This document shows, in pieces, positions 41,914-49,801 of a DNA stretch of 64,000 bases (its first letter is position 1; each line of letters begins with the position of its first letter). The notes under the pieces are model-generated. The model had not been told where the DNA came from and did no database searches. It saw only the letters and a list, made by a program, of their open reading frames with translations. The translations under genes and the position numbers were made by a program. This stretch comes from Streptomyces sp. NBC_00523. Lineage in GTDB: Bacteria; Actinomycetota; Actinomycetes; Streptomycetales; Streptomycetaceae. The stretch spans positions 2,852,001-2,916,000 of the forward strand of contig NZ_CP107836.1 in assembly GCF_036346615.1 (NCBI RefSeq), given 5' to 3'.

Positions 41914-43571
41914 GCGTCGCCCTCCCGCATCGGCACCCGCACACCCTTGTCCGAAGCCACCGCGTCCGCGATGTCGTACCCCGCGTCCACGTGCCGGATC
42001 ACCCCCATGCCCGGGTCGTTCGTCAGCACCCGCCGGATCTTCTCGCCGGCCAGCGGCGTGCCGTCGGCGACGGTCACCTGTCCGGCGTGGATGGACCGGC
42101 CCATGCCGACCCCGCCGCCGTGGTGGAGGGAGACCCAGGAGGCGCCGGACGCCACGTTGACCATGGCGTTCAGCAGCGGCCAGTCGGCGATCGCGTCGGA
42201 GCCGTCGAGCATGGCCTCGGTCTCGCGGTACGGGGAGGCGACGGACCCGCAGTCCAGGTGGTCGCGCCCGATCGCCAGCGGCGCCGCGAGTTCACCGCTC
42301 GCCACCATGTCGTTGAAGCGCTCGCCGGCCCGGTCGCGTTCGCCGTAGCCGAGCCAGCAGATGCGGGCGGGCAGGCCCTGGAAGTGGACGCGCTCGCCGG
42401 CCATCCTGATCCAGCGGTGCAGGGACTCGTTCTCCGGGAAGAGTTCGAGCAGCGCCTTGTCCGTCTTGTGGATGTCGGACGCCTCGCCGGACAGGGCCGC
42501 CCAGCGGAACGGGCCCTTCCCCTCGCAGAACAGCGGGCGGATGTAGGCGGGGACGAAGCCGGGGAAGTCGAAGGCCCGCTCGTATCCGGCGAGCTGTGCC
42601 TCGCCCCGGATCGAGTTGCCGTAGTCGAAGACCTCCGCGCCGGCGTCCATGAAGCCGACCATCGCCTCGACGTGCCGGGCCATCGACTCGCGGGCGCGGG
42701 TGGTGAAGTCGGCGGGCTTCTCGGCGGCGTACGAGGCCATGTCATCGAAGTCGACGCCGACCGGCAGGTAGGCCAGCGGGTCGTGCGCGCTGGTCTGGTC
42801 GGTGACGATGTCGACGGGGGCGCCCTCGGCGAGCATCCGGGGCAGCAGCTCCGCCGCGTTGCCCAGGAGACCGATGGAGAGCGGGCGGCGGGCGTCGCGG
42901 GCCTCGACGGCGAGCTGGAGGGCGTGCTCCAGCGATTCGGCCTTCACGTCCAGGTAGCGGTGCTCGATGCGGCGCTCGATGGCGCGCGGGTCGCAGTCGA
43001 TACAGATCGCGACGCCGTCGTTCATGGTCACGGCGAGCGGCTGGGCGCCACCCATCCCGCCGAGCCCGGCGGTCAGGGTGATCGTGCCGGCCAGCGTCCC
43101 GCCGAACTTCTTCGCGGCGACGGCGGCGAAGGTCTCGTAGGTGCCCTGGAGGATGCCCTGGGTGCCGATGTAGATCCAGGAACCGGCGGTCATCTGGCCG
43201 TACATGGTGAGTCCGAGCGCCTCCAGGCGGCGGAACTCCTCCCAGTTCGCCCAGTCGCCGACCAGGTTGGAGTTGGCGATCAGGACGCGCGGCGCCCACT
43301 CGTGCGTCTGCATGACGCCGACCGGCCGCCCGGACTGGACGAGCATCGTCTCGTCCTGCTTGAGCGTGCGCAGCGTACGGACCATCGCGTCGAAGGAGCG
43401 CCAGTCGCGGGCCGCCTTGCCCGTGCCGCCGTAGACGACGAGCTTGTCGGGGTGCTCGGCGACCTCGGGGTCGAGGTTGTTCTGGAGCATCCGCAGGGCG
43501 GCTTCCTGCTGCCATCCCAGGGCGGTCAGTTCCGTACCGCGCGGCGCCCGTACGGGGCGGGGTCCTGACAT
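41910..43571 (-). CDS. hutU: Urocanate hydratase
   Basis: 553 residues, normal length. The NAD+-binding loop [19 protein letters not shown] (about residues 170-190), the [14 protein letters not shown] motif preceding it, and [14 protein letters not shown] and the [15 protein letters not shown] end with the conserved Cys are all present. It hydrates urocanate to imidazolonepropionate. ATG 43571 is preceded by GAGGAGG. It is the first gene of the operon; no histidine ammonia-lyase (hutH) is nearby, so urocanate must be made by a gene elsewhere. Confidence 0.97.
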   Translation of the reverse strand: MSGPRPVRAPRGTELTALGWQQEAALRMLQNNLDPEVAEHPDKLVVYGGTGKAARDWRSFDAMVRTLRTLKQDETMLVQSGRPVGVMQTHEWAPRVLIANSNLVGDWANWEEFRRLEALGLTMYGQMTAGSWIYIGTQGILQGTYETFAAVAAKKFGGTLAGTITLTAGLGGMGGAQPLAVTMNDGVAICIDCDPRAIERRIEHRYLDVKAESLEHALQLAVEARDARRPLSIGLLGNAAELLPRMLAEGAPVDIVTDQTSAHDPLAYLPVGVDFDDMASYAAEKPADFTTRARESMARHVEAMVGFMDAGAEVFDYGNSIRGEAQLAGYERAFDFPGFVPAYIRPLFCEGKGPFRWAALSGEASDIHKTDKALLELFPENESLHRWIRMAGERVHFQGLPARICWLGYGERDRAGERFNDMVASGELAAPLAIGRDHLDCGSVASPYRETEAMLDGSDAIADWPLLNAMVNVASGASWVSLHHGGGVGMGRSIHAGQVTVADGTPLAGEKIRRVLTNDPGMGVIRHVDAGYDIADAVASDKGVRVPMREGDA

Positions 43572-43590
43572 GGCGGTGCCTCCTCGCGAC

Positions 43591-43609
43591 TGTGATTTTT
43601 CTATTCACA
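43591..43609. promoter_or_regulatory. Inverted repeat upstream of hutU, candidate operator
   Basis: TGTGA (43591-43595) and TCACA (43605-43609) flank nine A/T-rich bases (TTTTTCTAT), 20-38 bases upstream of the hutU ATG. It is the most AT-rich spot in the neighbourhood and overlaps where the hut promoter should lie. The spacing (nine) differs from the CRP consensus (six), so another regulator is more likely. Confidence 0.5.
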
Positions 43610-43804
43610 TCTTGAGCCGATGAATACGCCCAGTCAACAGGCGGGGCCGCGAGGCTTCCCGGCACGTCACAAGCCGTACGTGGCGGGGCATTCTCCACCA
43701 CCCGCCCGCATGTACCGATGGAAAATGCCAGAACCTCCACCAGGAGAGAGCACGATGCGTAACCTCAGGGTCACAGCCGAACACCGTGTCGGAGGGGAAT
43801 CCGC

Positions 43805-44212
43805 GTGCCCGGAATCGACGAGTGCCTGCTCGACGTCATGAGACTGCCCGGTGCCAGGGGCGCCGCCGTTGTCGACTGGACGAGCGGTCTGGCCCTCGGC
43901 ACCGTCGGCGACTCGCCCAACGGCGATCACGAGGCCACCGCGGCGGAGACGGCGGAGGTGGCCCGGATGGCGGCCGAACAGCCCGCCTTCGCCCTCGGCT
44001 CGCCGGAGCCGGCGGCGGGCGGGACCGGGAGCGCTCCCCCGGTCGAGGACGTCATCGTGACCACCCGCGCCGGGTACCACATCCTCCGGTTCGTGGAGAC
44101 GGACTTCGACAGCAGCGTCTTCCTCCACCTGTGGCTGGACCGCGCCGAGGGCAACCTCGCACTGGCCCGGATACGCATCGGCGAGATCGCCGAGCGGCTG
44201 GTCCTCGCATGA
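43805..44212 (+). CDS. Roadblock/LC7-domain protein 1
   Basis: 135 residues from GTG 43805 with GGAGGGG upstream. It matches Roadblock proteins: IDECLLDVMRLPGARGAAVV, DWTSGLALGTVG and LHLWLDRAEGNLALARIRIG. It is paralogous to the protein at 45577 (compare VDYTSGMALGTLG), with an extra Pro/Gly/Ala-rich loop in the middle (FALGSPEPAAGGTG). Roadblock proteins dimerise and usually regulate small GTPases such as MglA or CvnD. Here no GTPase gene is adjacent. Its stop overlaps the next start by ATGA. Confidence 0.8.
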   Translation: MPGIDECLLDVMRLPGARGAAVVDWTSGLALGTVGDSPNGDHEATAAETAEVARMAAEQPAFALGSPEPAAGGTGSAPPVEDVIVTTRAGYHILRFVETDFDSSVFLHLWLDRAEGNLALARIRIGEIAERLVLA

Positions 44213-45000
44213 CCGCCGCCGCCCTCGCGGACGAGACCGCGGCGCCCGTGCTCTCCCCGATGCTCCAGCGGCTGGCCGCCGAACGGGCCACCGGCGCCCT
44301 GATGCGCGACCGGGGCACGCTGTACCTCGCCGACGGCAAGGTCGTCCACGCCGAGTCCCCCGCGACGCCCGGGATCGACGTCCTGCTCACCCGGGGCGGT
44401 GCGCTGCGCCGCGAGGGCTGGTGGGACGCGGTCGCCGAGGCGGGGGCGGGGCAGCGGGTCGGCCGGCATCTCGTGGACAGCGGACGGGTGCCGGGCGGCG
44501 CGCTGGAGCTGTGCCACCTGGGCGCCCTGTACGACGCGGCCTTCTTCGCCCTCGCGCCGACCCGGACCCCGGCGCGCTTCCGGTACGGGGTCGCGCACTG
44601 GATCGGCCCCGTGCGGCCGGTCCCGGTGGACGCCGTGCAGCGCGAGACCCTGCGGCGCCGCGAGTTGCTGGACCGGATCTGGCCGGACGCGGCGGTGGAC
44701 ACCGCCCCACTGACGCGGACGGGCCGGCCGTCCGACGCACCCGTGCCGGTGGGCCGGGGCCGCGTGCTGGAGCGCGTGGACGGGGTGCGCACGGCCACCG
44801 GCATCGCGCAGGAGCTCGGCAGGTCGGCGTTCCACGTCCTGGTCGACCTGCGGCGGCTCGCGGCGGCCGGACTGGTCGAGCCGGTCGCGCCGGCGGCCCC
44901 GGGCGCCCCGGACCCGGGCCGGATCGCGTTCCCCGAGGTCACGGCCGACCCCGACGTCGCCCTGCTGCGCCGGCTCCGAGACGCATTGGAGGCCCTGTGA
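44209..45000 (+). CDS. DUF4388-like (PatA-type N-domain) protein
   Basis: 263 residues from ATG 44209, coupled to the preceding gene by a four-base overlap. The N-terminal part (LSPMLQRLAAERATGALMRD, RGTLYLADGKVVHAESPATP) resembles DUF4388/PatA domains found in gliding and cell-polarity regulators. The rest holds LGALYDAAFFALAPTRTPAR and a C-terminal helical segment with a wHTH look (RVDGVRTATGIAQELGRSAF). It lies inside a Roadblock cluster, so it probably works with those proteins. Function unknown; the family call is from motif memory. Confidence 0.65.
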   Translation: MTAAALADETAAPVLSPMLQRLAAERATGALMRDRGTLYLADGKVVHAESPATPGIDVLLTRGGALRREGWWDAVAEAGAGQRVGRHLVDSGRVPGGALELCHLGALYDAAFFALAPTRTPARFRYGVAHWIGPVRPVPVDAVQRETLRRRELLDRIWPDAAVDTAPLTRTGRPSDAPVPVGRGRVLERVDGVRTATGIAQELGRSAFHVLVDLRRLAAAGLVEPVAPAAPGAPDPGRIAFPEVTADPDVALLRRLRDALEAL

Positions 45001-45038
45001 TACGCGCGCTCAGACAGCGTGCCGGAAGGAGACAGCTG

Positions 45039-45494
45039 ATGGTGCCCGAAGCCGAAGCGCAGGACGTCCTCGCCGAACTCCAGCGGTTACGGGCACGGGT
45101 CCCGCTCCTCTCGGGCGCGCTGGCGGCCAGCACCGACGGGCTCGTCCTGGCGCACGACACCCCGGGCGTGGAGGCCGAGGGGGTCGCCGCCCTCACCGCC
45201 GCCGCGCTCGGCGTCGCGATCCGGATGACCGAGGCGACCGGGCGGAACGGCTTCCGCGAACTGCTCGTGCGCGGTGAGGCGGGCTACGTCGCAACGTACG
45301 CCGCAGGGTCCCAGGCCGTCCTGACCCTGCTCGCCGAGGACCGGATCAACGTCGGCCGGCTCCATCTGGAGGGCCGCCGGGCCGGCTCCCGCATCGGCGA
45401 ACTGATCGACCGCGCCCTGGCCCGGGCCCCGCAGCCGGCCCCCGCGCCCCGCGCCCCGCAGCAGCCGGGCGCCCTCCCGCAGCGCCCTACCTGA
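45039..45494 (+). CDS. Roadblock/LC7-domain protein 2, TTA codon-containing
   Basis: 151 residues from ATG 45039, chosen for the strong GGAAGGAGACAG site; the frame also allows GTG 44997, which overlaps the previous stop. The fold is CvnB-like (LLSGALAASTDGLVLAHDTP, FRELLVRGEAGYVATYAAGS, AVLTLLAEDRINVGRLHLEG), with a Pro/Ala-rich tail. Codon 17 (45087-45089) is TTA, so translation should need the bldA tRNA, tying this Roadblock cluster to development. Partner GTPase not seen. Confidence 0.85.
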   Translation: MVPEAEAQDVLAELQRLRARVPLLSGALAASTDGLVLAHDTPGVEAEGVAALTAAALGVAIRMTEATGRNGFRELLVRGEAGYVATYAAGSQAVLTLLAEDRINVGRLHLEGRRAGSRIGELIDRALARAPQPAPAPRAPQQPGALPQRPT

Positions 45495-45576
45495 GCCTCA
45501 GCGGAACCACCGGCACCACCCGCACCACGCAACGGAACCGGCCGCAGTGGCCGGTCAGAGAAAGGGAGCACCACTC

Positions 45577-45951
45577 ATGGCGAACACCGAAGCGTCACTC
45601 AAGGAAGCGATGTCGTCCATCGAGGGCACCACCGGTGTCGCCCTCGTGGACTACACGAGCGGCATGGCGCTGGGCACCCTCGGCGGCGGCAAGGACTTCA
45701 ACCTGGAGGTCGCGGCGGCCGGCAACACCGACGTCGTACGCGCCAAGCTCCGCACCATGGAGCACCTGGGCATCAAGGACGAGATCGAGGACATCCTGAT
45801 CACCCTGGGCACCCAGTACCACCTGATCCGCCTCCTCAAGACCCGCGGCAACAACGGCCTGTTCCTCTACCTGGTCCTCGACGGCAGCCGCGCCAACCTG
45901 GCCATGGCCCGCCACCAGCTGAAGAAGATCGAGGCGGACCTGGAGGTCTGA
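45577..45951 (+). CDS. Roadblock/LC7-domain protein 3
   Basis: 124 residues from ATG 45577 with AAAGGGAGCACC before it. The domain is complete and short: LKEAMSSIEGTTGVALVDYT, SGMALGTLGGGKDFNLEV, DILITLGTQYHLIRLLKT and ANLAMARHQLKKIEADLEV. It is the most typical of the three Roadblock proteins in the cluster and may be made in larger amounts, with its own good ribosome-binding site 82 bases after the previous gene. A dispersed repeat follows. Confidence 0.88.
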   Translation: MANTEASLKEAMSSIEGTTGVALVDYTSGMALGTLGGGKDFNLEVAAAGNTDVVRAKLRTMEHLGIKDEIEDILITLGTQYHLIRLLKTRGNNGLFLYLVLDGSRANLAMARHQLKKIEADLEV

Positions 45952-45957
45952 GGGGGC

Positions 45958-46056
45958 GGCTCCGCCGCCGGGGCGCGGGACCGGGTCGCCGGTCTCCGCC
46001 CCATGCCCCGGTCCCGGGCGCGGGGTTCCGTCGTCACACGCCGGACGGGCTGGATA
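45958..46056. repeat. Dispersed repeat, diverged copy of the element at 1427
   Basis: GCCCCATGCCCCGGTCCCGG, then a short gap and GCCGGACGGGCTGGAT. It shares the GCCGGACGGGCT module with the element after fbiB. It lies between the convergent Roadblock 3 and RpiR genes and can form a hairpin there. Confidence 0.55.
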
Positions 46057-46063
46057 TTCCGCA

Positions 46064-46909
46064 CTACTCCACGAACAGCCCCCGCGCCGCCGCCCCCGCG
46101 TCGAACTCCTCCAGGCGGGCCTGGGCGTCGGGGAGGGCGTCGCACATGGCCTCCAGGAGGACCCGGCCCAGCAGCATCGGGGCGCAGGCGGTGTCGAAGG
46201 CGAGGCCGGTGCCGACGGCGGCCGGGATGAGCAGGTCGCTGTGGCGGGCCACCGGCGCGAACGCGGAGTCGGCCACCGACACCACCGTGAGCCCCCGGCC
46301 GCGCGCGTACGCCAGGGCGTCCACGACCTCGCGCGGGTGGCGGGGCAGCGCGAAGCAGATCAGCGCGGTCGCCCCGGCCCGCCGGGCGGCGTCGATCCGG
46401 TCGTGCAGCATGCTGCCGCCCTCGTCCAGCACCCGCACGTCCGGATGCACCTTCGCCGCGAAGTACCCGAAGCCGCGCGCCTGCGAGGACGCCGCGCGCA
46501 GCCCGAGCACCGGTAGCGGACGGGACGCGGCGAGCAGTCGGCCCGCCCGCTCGACGGGGCCCGGATCTGCGAGGAGTTCGGCCAGGTGGCGCAGGTTCTC
46601 GATCTCCCCGAGCACCGCCTGCTGGTACTCGTTGTACGTCTCGTCGCCCTCGCCCGCCTCCGCCCCGGCCGGGGTGACCTCGCGCAGGTGCTTGCGCAGC
46701 GCGGGGTAGCCGTCGAAGCCGAGGGCGACGGCGAACCGGGTGACGGAGGGCTGGCTGACCCCGGCCAGCTCCGCGAGCTCGACGCTGGAGAGGAACGGGG
46801 CGTCTCCGGCCCTGCGCACCATCGAGTGGGCGATGCGCCGCTGCGTGGGCGTGAGCCGGCGCCCCTCGAACAGCTCCTGCAACCGTGCGGCCGGGCTGCT
46901 CCCGCTCAT
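46064..46909 (-). CDS. RpiR-family transcriptional regulator
   Basis: 281 residues from ATG 46909 with GAGGGGAC before it. The N-terminal helix-turn-helix (about 20-75; FLSSVELAELAGVSQPSVTR, FAVALGFDGYPALRKHLREV) is the RpiR type. The SIS domain (about 110-260) has LPVLGLRAASSQARGFGYF and DLLIPAAVG. RpiR regulators sense sugar phosphates or related small acids. Its site between the Roadblock and hut loci makes hut control a possibility; nothing in the sequence proves it. Confidence 0.92.
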   Translation of the reverse strand: MSGSSPAARLQELFEGRRLTPTQRRIAHSMVRRAGDAPFLSSVELAELAGVSQPSVTRFAVALGFDGYPALRKHLREVTPAGAEAGEGDETYNEYQQAVLGEIENLRHLAELLADPGPVERAGRLLAASRPLPVLGLRAASSQARGFGYFAAKVHPDVRVLDEGGSMLHDRIDAARRAGATALICFALPRHPREVVDALAYARGRGLTVVSVADSAFAPVARHSDLLIPAAVGTGLAFDTACAPMLLGRVLLEAMCDALPDAQARLEEFDAGAAARGLFVE

Positions 46910-47026
46910 CCTGTCCCCTCGGTAGATCCGCCGCGCCGCGGCCCGGCGCCGACGAATCCATTCAGCCAGCAAGGTGTCTGCATGTCCATATGCAGCCGGG
47001 CGGGTCAGCCGGACGAGCCGGACCGG

Positions 47027-47713
47027 TCAGCCCGCGGGCTTCCCCTGCAGCACCTCCTCGACCGACACCCAGGACTCCCACCGCCGGACGGTGACCCGGA
47101 GCGTCCGGCCGTCGTCCACCGTGCCGGACCACACCGCGCCGCCCTCCTCCTTCTCCCGCGCGGTCGGTGTCGCGGAGTGCAGTCCGCACCGCGTCATCGC
47201 CCCGCGCAGCGCCGTCACCTGGGACCGGGCGGTCGCTTCCGCGTCGTACGCGATGACCCGGTGCTGGGCCAGGGCGTGGCCGCTGCCCGTGTAGAACACG
47301 GAGTACCGCTGCTGGCTCGGCTCGTCCGCCGGGACGAAGGAGGCGGGGCAGGCGCCGTCGAGCCCCACCTGGGGCAGGGCGTCGCTGCTCGGTCCGGTGC
47401 CCTTCGGGAGGCTCGTGGTCTCCTTCCAGTGCCAGGTCGCGTACCCCGGGAGCTCGGCGGCCGGGCGCATCACCACCACCCCGTCCACCTTGAAGGGGTT
47501 GGCCGTCGTGGTGGCGACCGTCTGCCGGGCCTCGGGGCCGTCCGCCGGAAGGAGCAGGCCCCACGCGGCGGCCGCCGCCAGGACGACCGCGCCCGCCGCG
47601 CCTCCCCGGACCGCGCGGGCACGGGTGCGCCGCCGCTGCCCCCGGGCCCGGATGTCCCCGGCCTCGGGCAGCCGCAGGGCGACGTCCTCGATCAGGTCCT
47701 CGACCTCAGCCAT
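47027..47713 (-). CDS. Membrane protein, probable anti-sigma partner of the SigE-like factor
   Basis: 228 residues from ATG 47713, whose codon lies within the end of the sigma factor gene (eight-base overlap). A cytoplasmic N-terminus (EVEDLIEDVALRLPEAGD) and basic patch precede one membrane segment (about 37-56; AAGAVVLAAAAAWGLLL). The C-terminal region is extracytoplasmic with three Cys. The coupling and topology match co-encoded partners of SigE-family ECF factors in Streptomyces, but there is no recognisable zinc anti-sigma domain. Confidence 0.75.
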   Translation of the reverse strand: MAEVEDLIEDVALRLPEAGDIRARGQRRRTRARAVRGGAAGAVVLAAAAAWGLLLPADGPEARQTVATTTANPFKVDGVVVMRPAAELPGYATWHWKETTSLPKGTGPSSDALPQVGLDGACPASFVPADEPSQQRYSVFYTGSGHALAQHRVIAYDAEATARSQVTALRGAMTRCGLHSATPTAREKEEGGAVWSGTVDDGRTLRVTVRRWESWVSVEEVLQGKPAG

Positions 47714-48278
47714 GCCGCACCCGCCCCTTCCGCTCCGTGGCATTCCGCTCCGCCGCCGCATCCCGTGTCACCCGGCGCCCCGTCACGGCCGGGGTGTCGG
47801 CCAGCCGTTCGCCGAGGATCCGGCGGGCCCGGTGCAGCCGGGTCCGTACCGCGCCGTTCGACGCCCCCGTCTCCCGGGCCACCTCCTCCACGGGCAGGCC
47901 GAGCATGTGGTGCAGCACCACCGCCTGCCGCTGATCCCGGTTCAGCTCCTCCAGCGCGCCCATCAGCGCCACCCGGTCCTCGGTGAGCCCCGGCACGTCG
48001 GCGGGCACCCCGTGCCGGAAGTGCGCCCGCAATCTGCCGCGCGTCCGTCTCCAGGTACTGATCGACAGCCGCACCGCCACGGTCCGCACCCACGGGAGCG
48101 GGTCACCGGAGGCGGACACCTTGTCCCACCGCTGCCAGGCCCTCACATACGCCTCCTGCACCGCGTCCTCCGCCTCCCCCAAGTCGCCCGTCATCGCGTA
48201 CACCGTGGCGACCAGGCGTTTGGCGGTCGCCGCGTAGAACGCGTCGAACGCCTCCACTTCCTCACTGCCTGCCGTCAT
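47706..48278 (-). CDS. SigE-family ECF RNA polymerase sigma factor
   Basis: 190 residues. Region 2 runs from EAFDAFYAATAKRLVATVYA to DAVQEAYVRAWQRWDKV; region 4 has LNRDQRQAVVLHHMLGLPVE and the DNA-reading helix GASNGAVRTRLHRARRIL. This matches the SigE-like (TIGR02983) subfamily of ECF factors, abundant in actinobacteria, each with its own regulon. A basic C-terminal tail (RRVTRDAAAERNATERKGR) is added. It is transcribed with its membrane partner and divergently from the protein at 48479. Confidence 0.9.
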   Translation of the reverse strand: MTAGSEEVEAFDAFYAATAKRLVATVYAMTGDLGEAEDAVQEAYVRAWQRWDKVSASGDPLPWVRTVAVRLSISTWRRTRGRLRAHFRHGVPADVPGLTEDRVALMGALEELNRDQRQAVVLHHMLGLPVEEVARETGASNGAVRTRLHRARRILGERLADTPAVTGRRVTRDAAAERNATERKGRVRHG

Positions 48279-48478
48279 GGCCCCCCGTCCGTCTTCTCGC
48301 CCTGCCCGAGTACCGCTTCTGCCACTGCCTGTGTTGTTGCTTCTGATCAGTTACACGCCCGGGCGGCGGCGGATGTTACCGACGACTTTCACGGCCCCGG
48401 ACCGGCCACCGGAACAGCCCGGAAACCGGGGGGCTAGCCCCACTGTCCGGGCGGCCCCGGCTCCGTACCGTAAAAACC

Positions 48479-48904
48479 ATGGACGCACCCGACACCGAGC
48501 TCGACAGGGAGCTCAAGGCGACTTTGCAGGCCCGCAGCGAGCTGGGGGCCGACTACGACTCCGCGCTCGTCGAGTCGTTCCTGGAGAAGGTGGAGCAGCG
48601 GCTCGACGCCACGCTCGACCGCCGGGTCCGGCGACATCTCGCCGAGGAGCGGACCGCCGTCGCGCGGGGCGCGCGCACCCCGGAGCGCCCGCCCGGGAAC
48701 TTCGGCGAGCGCTACGGCTTCGGCATCGTCTCGCTGGTCCTGGCCGTCCCGCTGTCCGCGATCGGCGCCGCGAACGCGGGCATCGGCGGGCTCGTCGTGG
48801 CCTGGCTCGGGATCGTGGGCGTCAACGCCTTCCAGGCCGGGCACGGCAGGCGGCTGTTCCGGAGCCGCGAGAATCGGCGGACGGACTCCGACTGGGAGGA
48901 CTGA
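48479..48904 (+). CDS. Conserved small membrane protein (141 aa)
   Basis: The N-terminal two thirds is charged and probably helical/coiled (ATLQARSELGADYDSALVES, FLEKVEQRLDATLDRRV). Two adjacent hydrophobic stretches (VSLVLAVPLSAIGAANA and GGLVVAWLGIVGVNAFQAG) make a hairpin in the membrane, and the C-terminus is basic and cytoplasmic. This pattern is common in Streptomyces hypothetical proteins. It starts four bases after a poor G/A-rich spacer. No function known. Confidence 0.82.
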   Translation: MDAPDTELDRELKATLQARSELGADYDSALVESFLEKVEQRLDATLDRRVRRHLAEERTAVARGARTPERPPGNFGERYGFGIVSLVLAVPLSAIGAANAGIGGLVVAWLGIVGVNAFQAGHGRRLFRSRENRRTDSDWED

Positions 48905-48907
48905 GCC

Positions 48908-49669
48908 TCACGCCTGACGGGTCGGCAGGATGACCAGCTGGCGCAGGTTGATGTGGCGGGCGCGGCTCGTGGTGTACGCGATGAGGTCCGCGATCTCGTC
49001 GGAGGACAGGCCGCCCAGCGCCTCGAACATGCCGTCCAGCTGGCCGCTGAGCTCCGCGTTGTCGACGTGCCCGGCCAGCTCCGAGTCGGTGAGGCCCGGT
49101 TCGATGTTGGTGACGCGGACGTCGCGCGGGCCGAGTTCGGTGCGCAGCGAGGCCGACAGATAGGTGAGCGCGGCCTTCGTGGCGCCGTAGACCGCGTAGT
49201 TGGGGAACGTGATGTGCGCGCCGATCGAGGAGATGTTGACCAGGTCGGCGGTGCGGCCCCCGGCGGCGGCCGCCACCAGGTCCGCGGTGAAGGCCCGGAT
49301 GACGCGCAGCGCACCGGTCACATTGGTGTCGAGCATGCGCTGCCACTCGTCCACGCGCCCCGCGTCCACGGGGTTCGGCAGCATCACCCCGGCCGCGTTG
49401 ACGACCAGGTCCACCGGGCCGAACGCGGCGTGCACCCGGTCCGCCGCCGCGTCCACGGACGCCTGGTCGGTGACGTCGGCGGCGACGGCGAGGGCCCGGC
49501 CGCCGTCCGCGGTGATCTTCGCGGCCAGCTCTTCCAGCCGCTCCGCGCGGCGGGCCAGCAGCGCCACCCGTACGCCCTGCGCGGCGAGCAGCCGGGCGGT
49601 GGCCGCGCCCATGCCGCTGGCGGCTCCGGTGATGACGGCGGTGCGGTCGGCGAGGGTCTCGTACTGCAT
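48908..49669 (-). CDS. Short-chain dehydrogenase/reductase (SDR)
   Basis: 253 residues from ATG 49669. Classical SDR motifs are TAVITGAASGMGAATARLLA (NAD(P) loop), LVVNAAGVMLPN (NNAG equivalent), the catalytic Ser in LVNISSIGAHITFPN and the YGATKAALTYLSASLR Tyr-Lys pair. Substrate unknown; it may reduce or oxidise a small ketone. It faces the XRE regulator across a gap with two inverted repeats, suggesting that the regulator controls it. Confidence 0.93.
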   Translation of the reverse strand: MQYETLADRTAVITGAASGMGAATARLLAAQGVRVALLARRAERLEELAAKITADGGRALAVAADVTDQASVDAAADRVHAAFGPVDLVVNAAGVMLPNPVDAGRVDEWQRMLDTNVTGALRVIRAFTADLVAAAAGGRTADLVNISSIGAHITFPNYAVYGATKAALTYLSASLRTELGPRDVRVTNIEPGLTDSELAGHVDNAELSGQLDGMFEALGGLSSDEIADLIAYTTSRARHINLRQLVILPTRQA

Positions 49670-49682
49670 GGGGTGCTCCCTG

Positions 49683-49710
49683 GTGTGGTGTTCGGGTTCG
49701 GGCACCACAC
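49683..49710. promoter_or_regulatory. Inverted repeat in the SDR/XRE divergent promoter (operator 1)
   Basis: GTGTGGTG (49683-49690) and CACCACAC (49703-49710), a perfect eight-base inverted repeat with a 12-base spacer. It is within 14 bases of the SDR start codon, so binding here would block its transcription. Confidence 0.6.
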
Positions 49711-49730
49711 TGCGCCGGGCCGGTCCTCGC

Positions 49731-49755
49731 ACCCAGGGATGCGTTGTTCCTGGGT
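49731..49755. promoter_or_regulatory. Inverted repeat in the SDR/XRE divergent promoter (operator 2)
   Basis: ACCCAGG (49731-49737) and CCTGGGT (49749-49755), seven-base arms with 11 bases between them, located near the middle of the gap. A CCAG-TACCAGGCTGG partial copy follows at about 49759-49773. It is a likely site for the XRE regulator. Confidence 0.6.
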
Positions 49756-49801
49756 CTGCCAGTACCAGGCTGGGCGGAAACCGTTCTCCTACGATCGGGC
49801 C

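Noticed and set aside
39128..42160. 1010-codon plus-strand frame across the hut genes
   Set aside because: Antisense to three clear hut genes; low-complexity composition.
43591..43609. CRP-type site
   Set aside because: TGTGA and TCACA are present but nine, not six, bases apart; kept only as a generic candidate operator.
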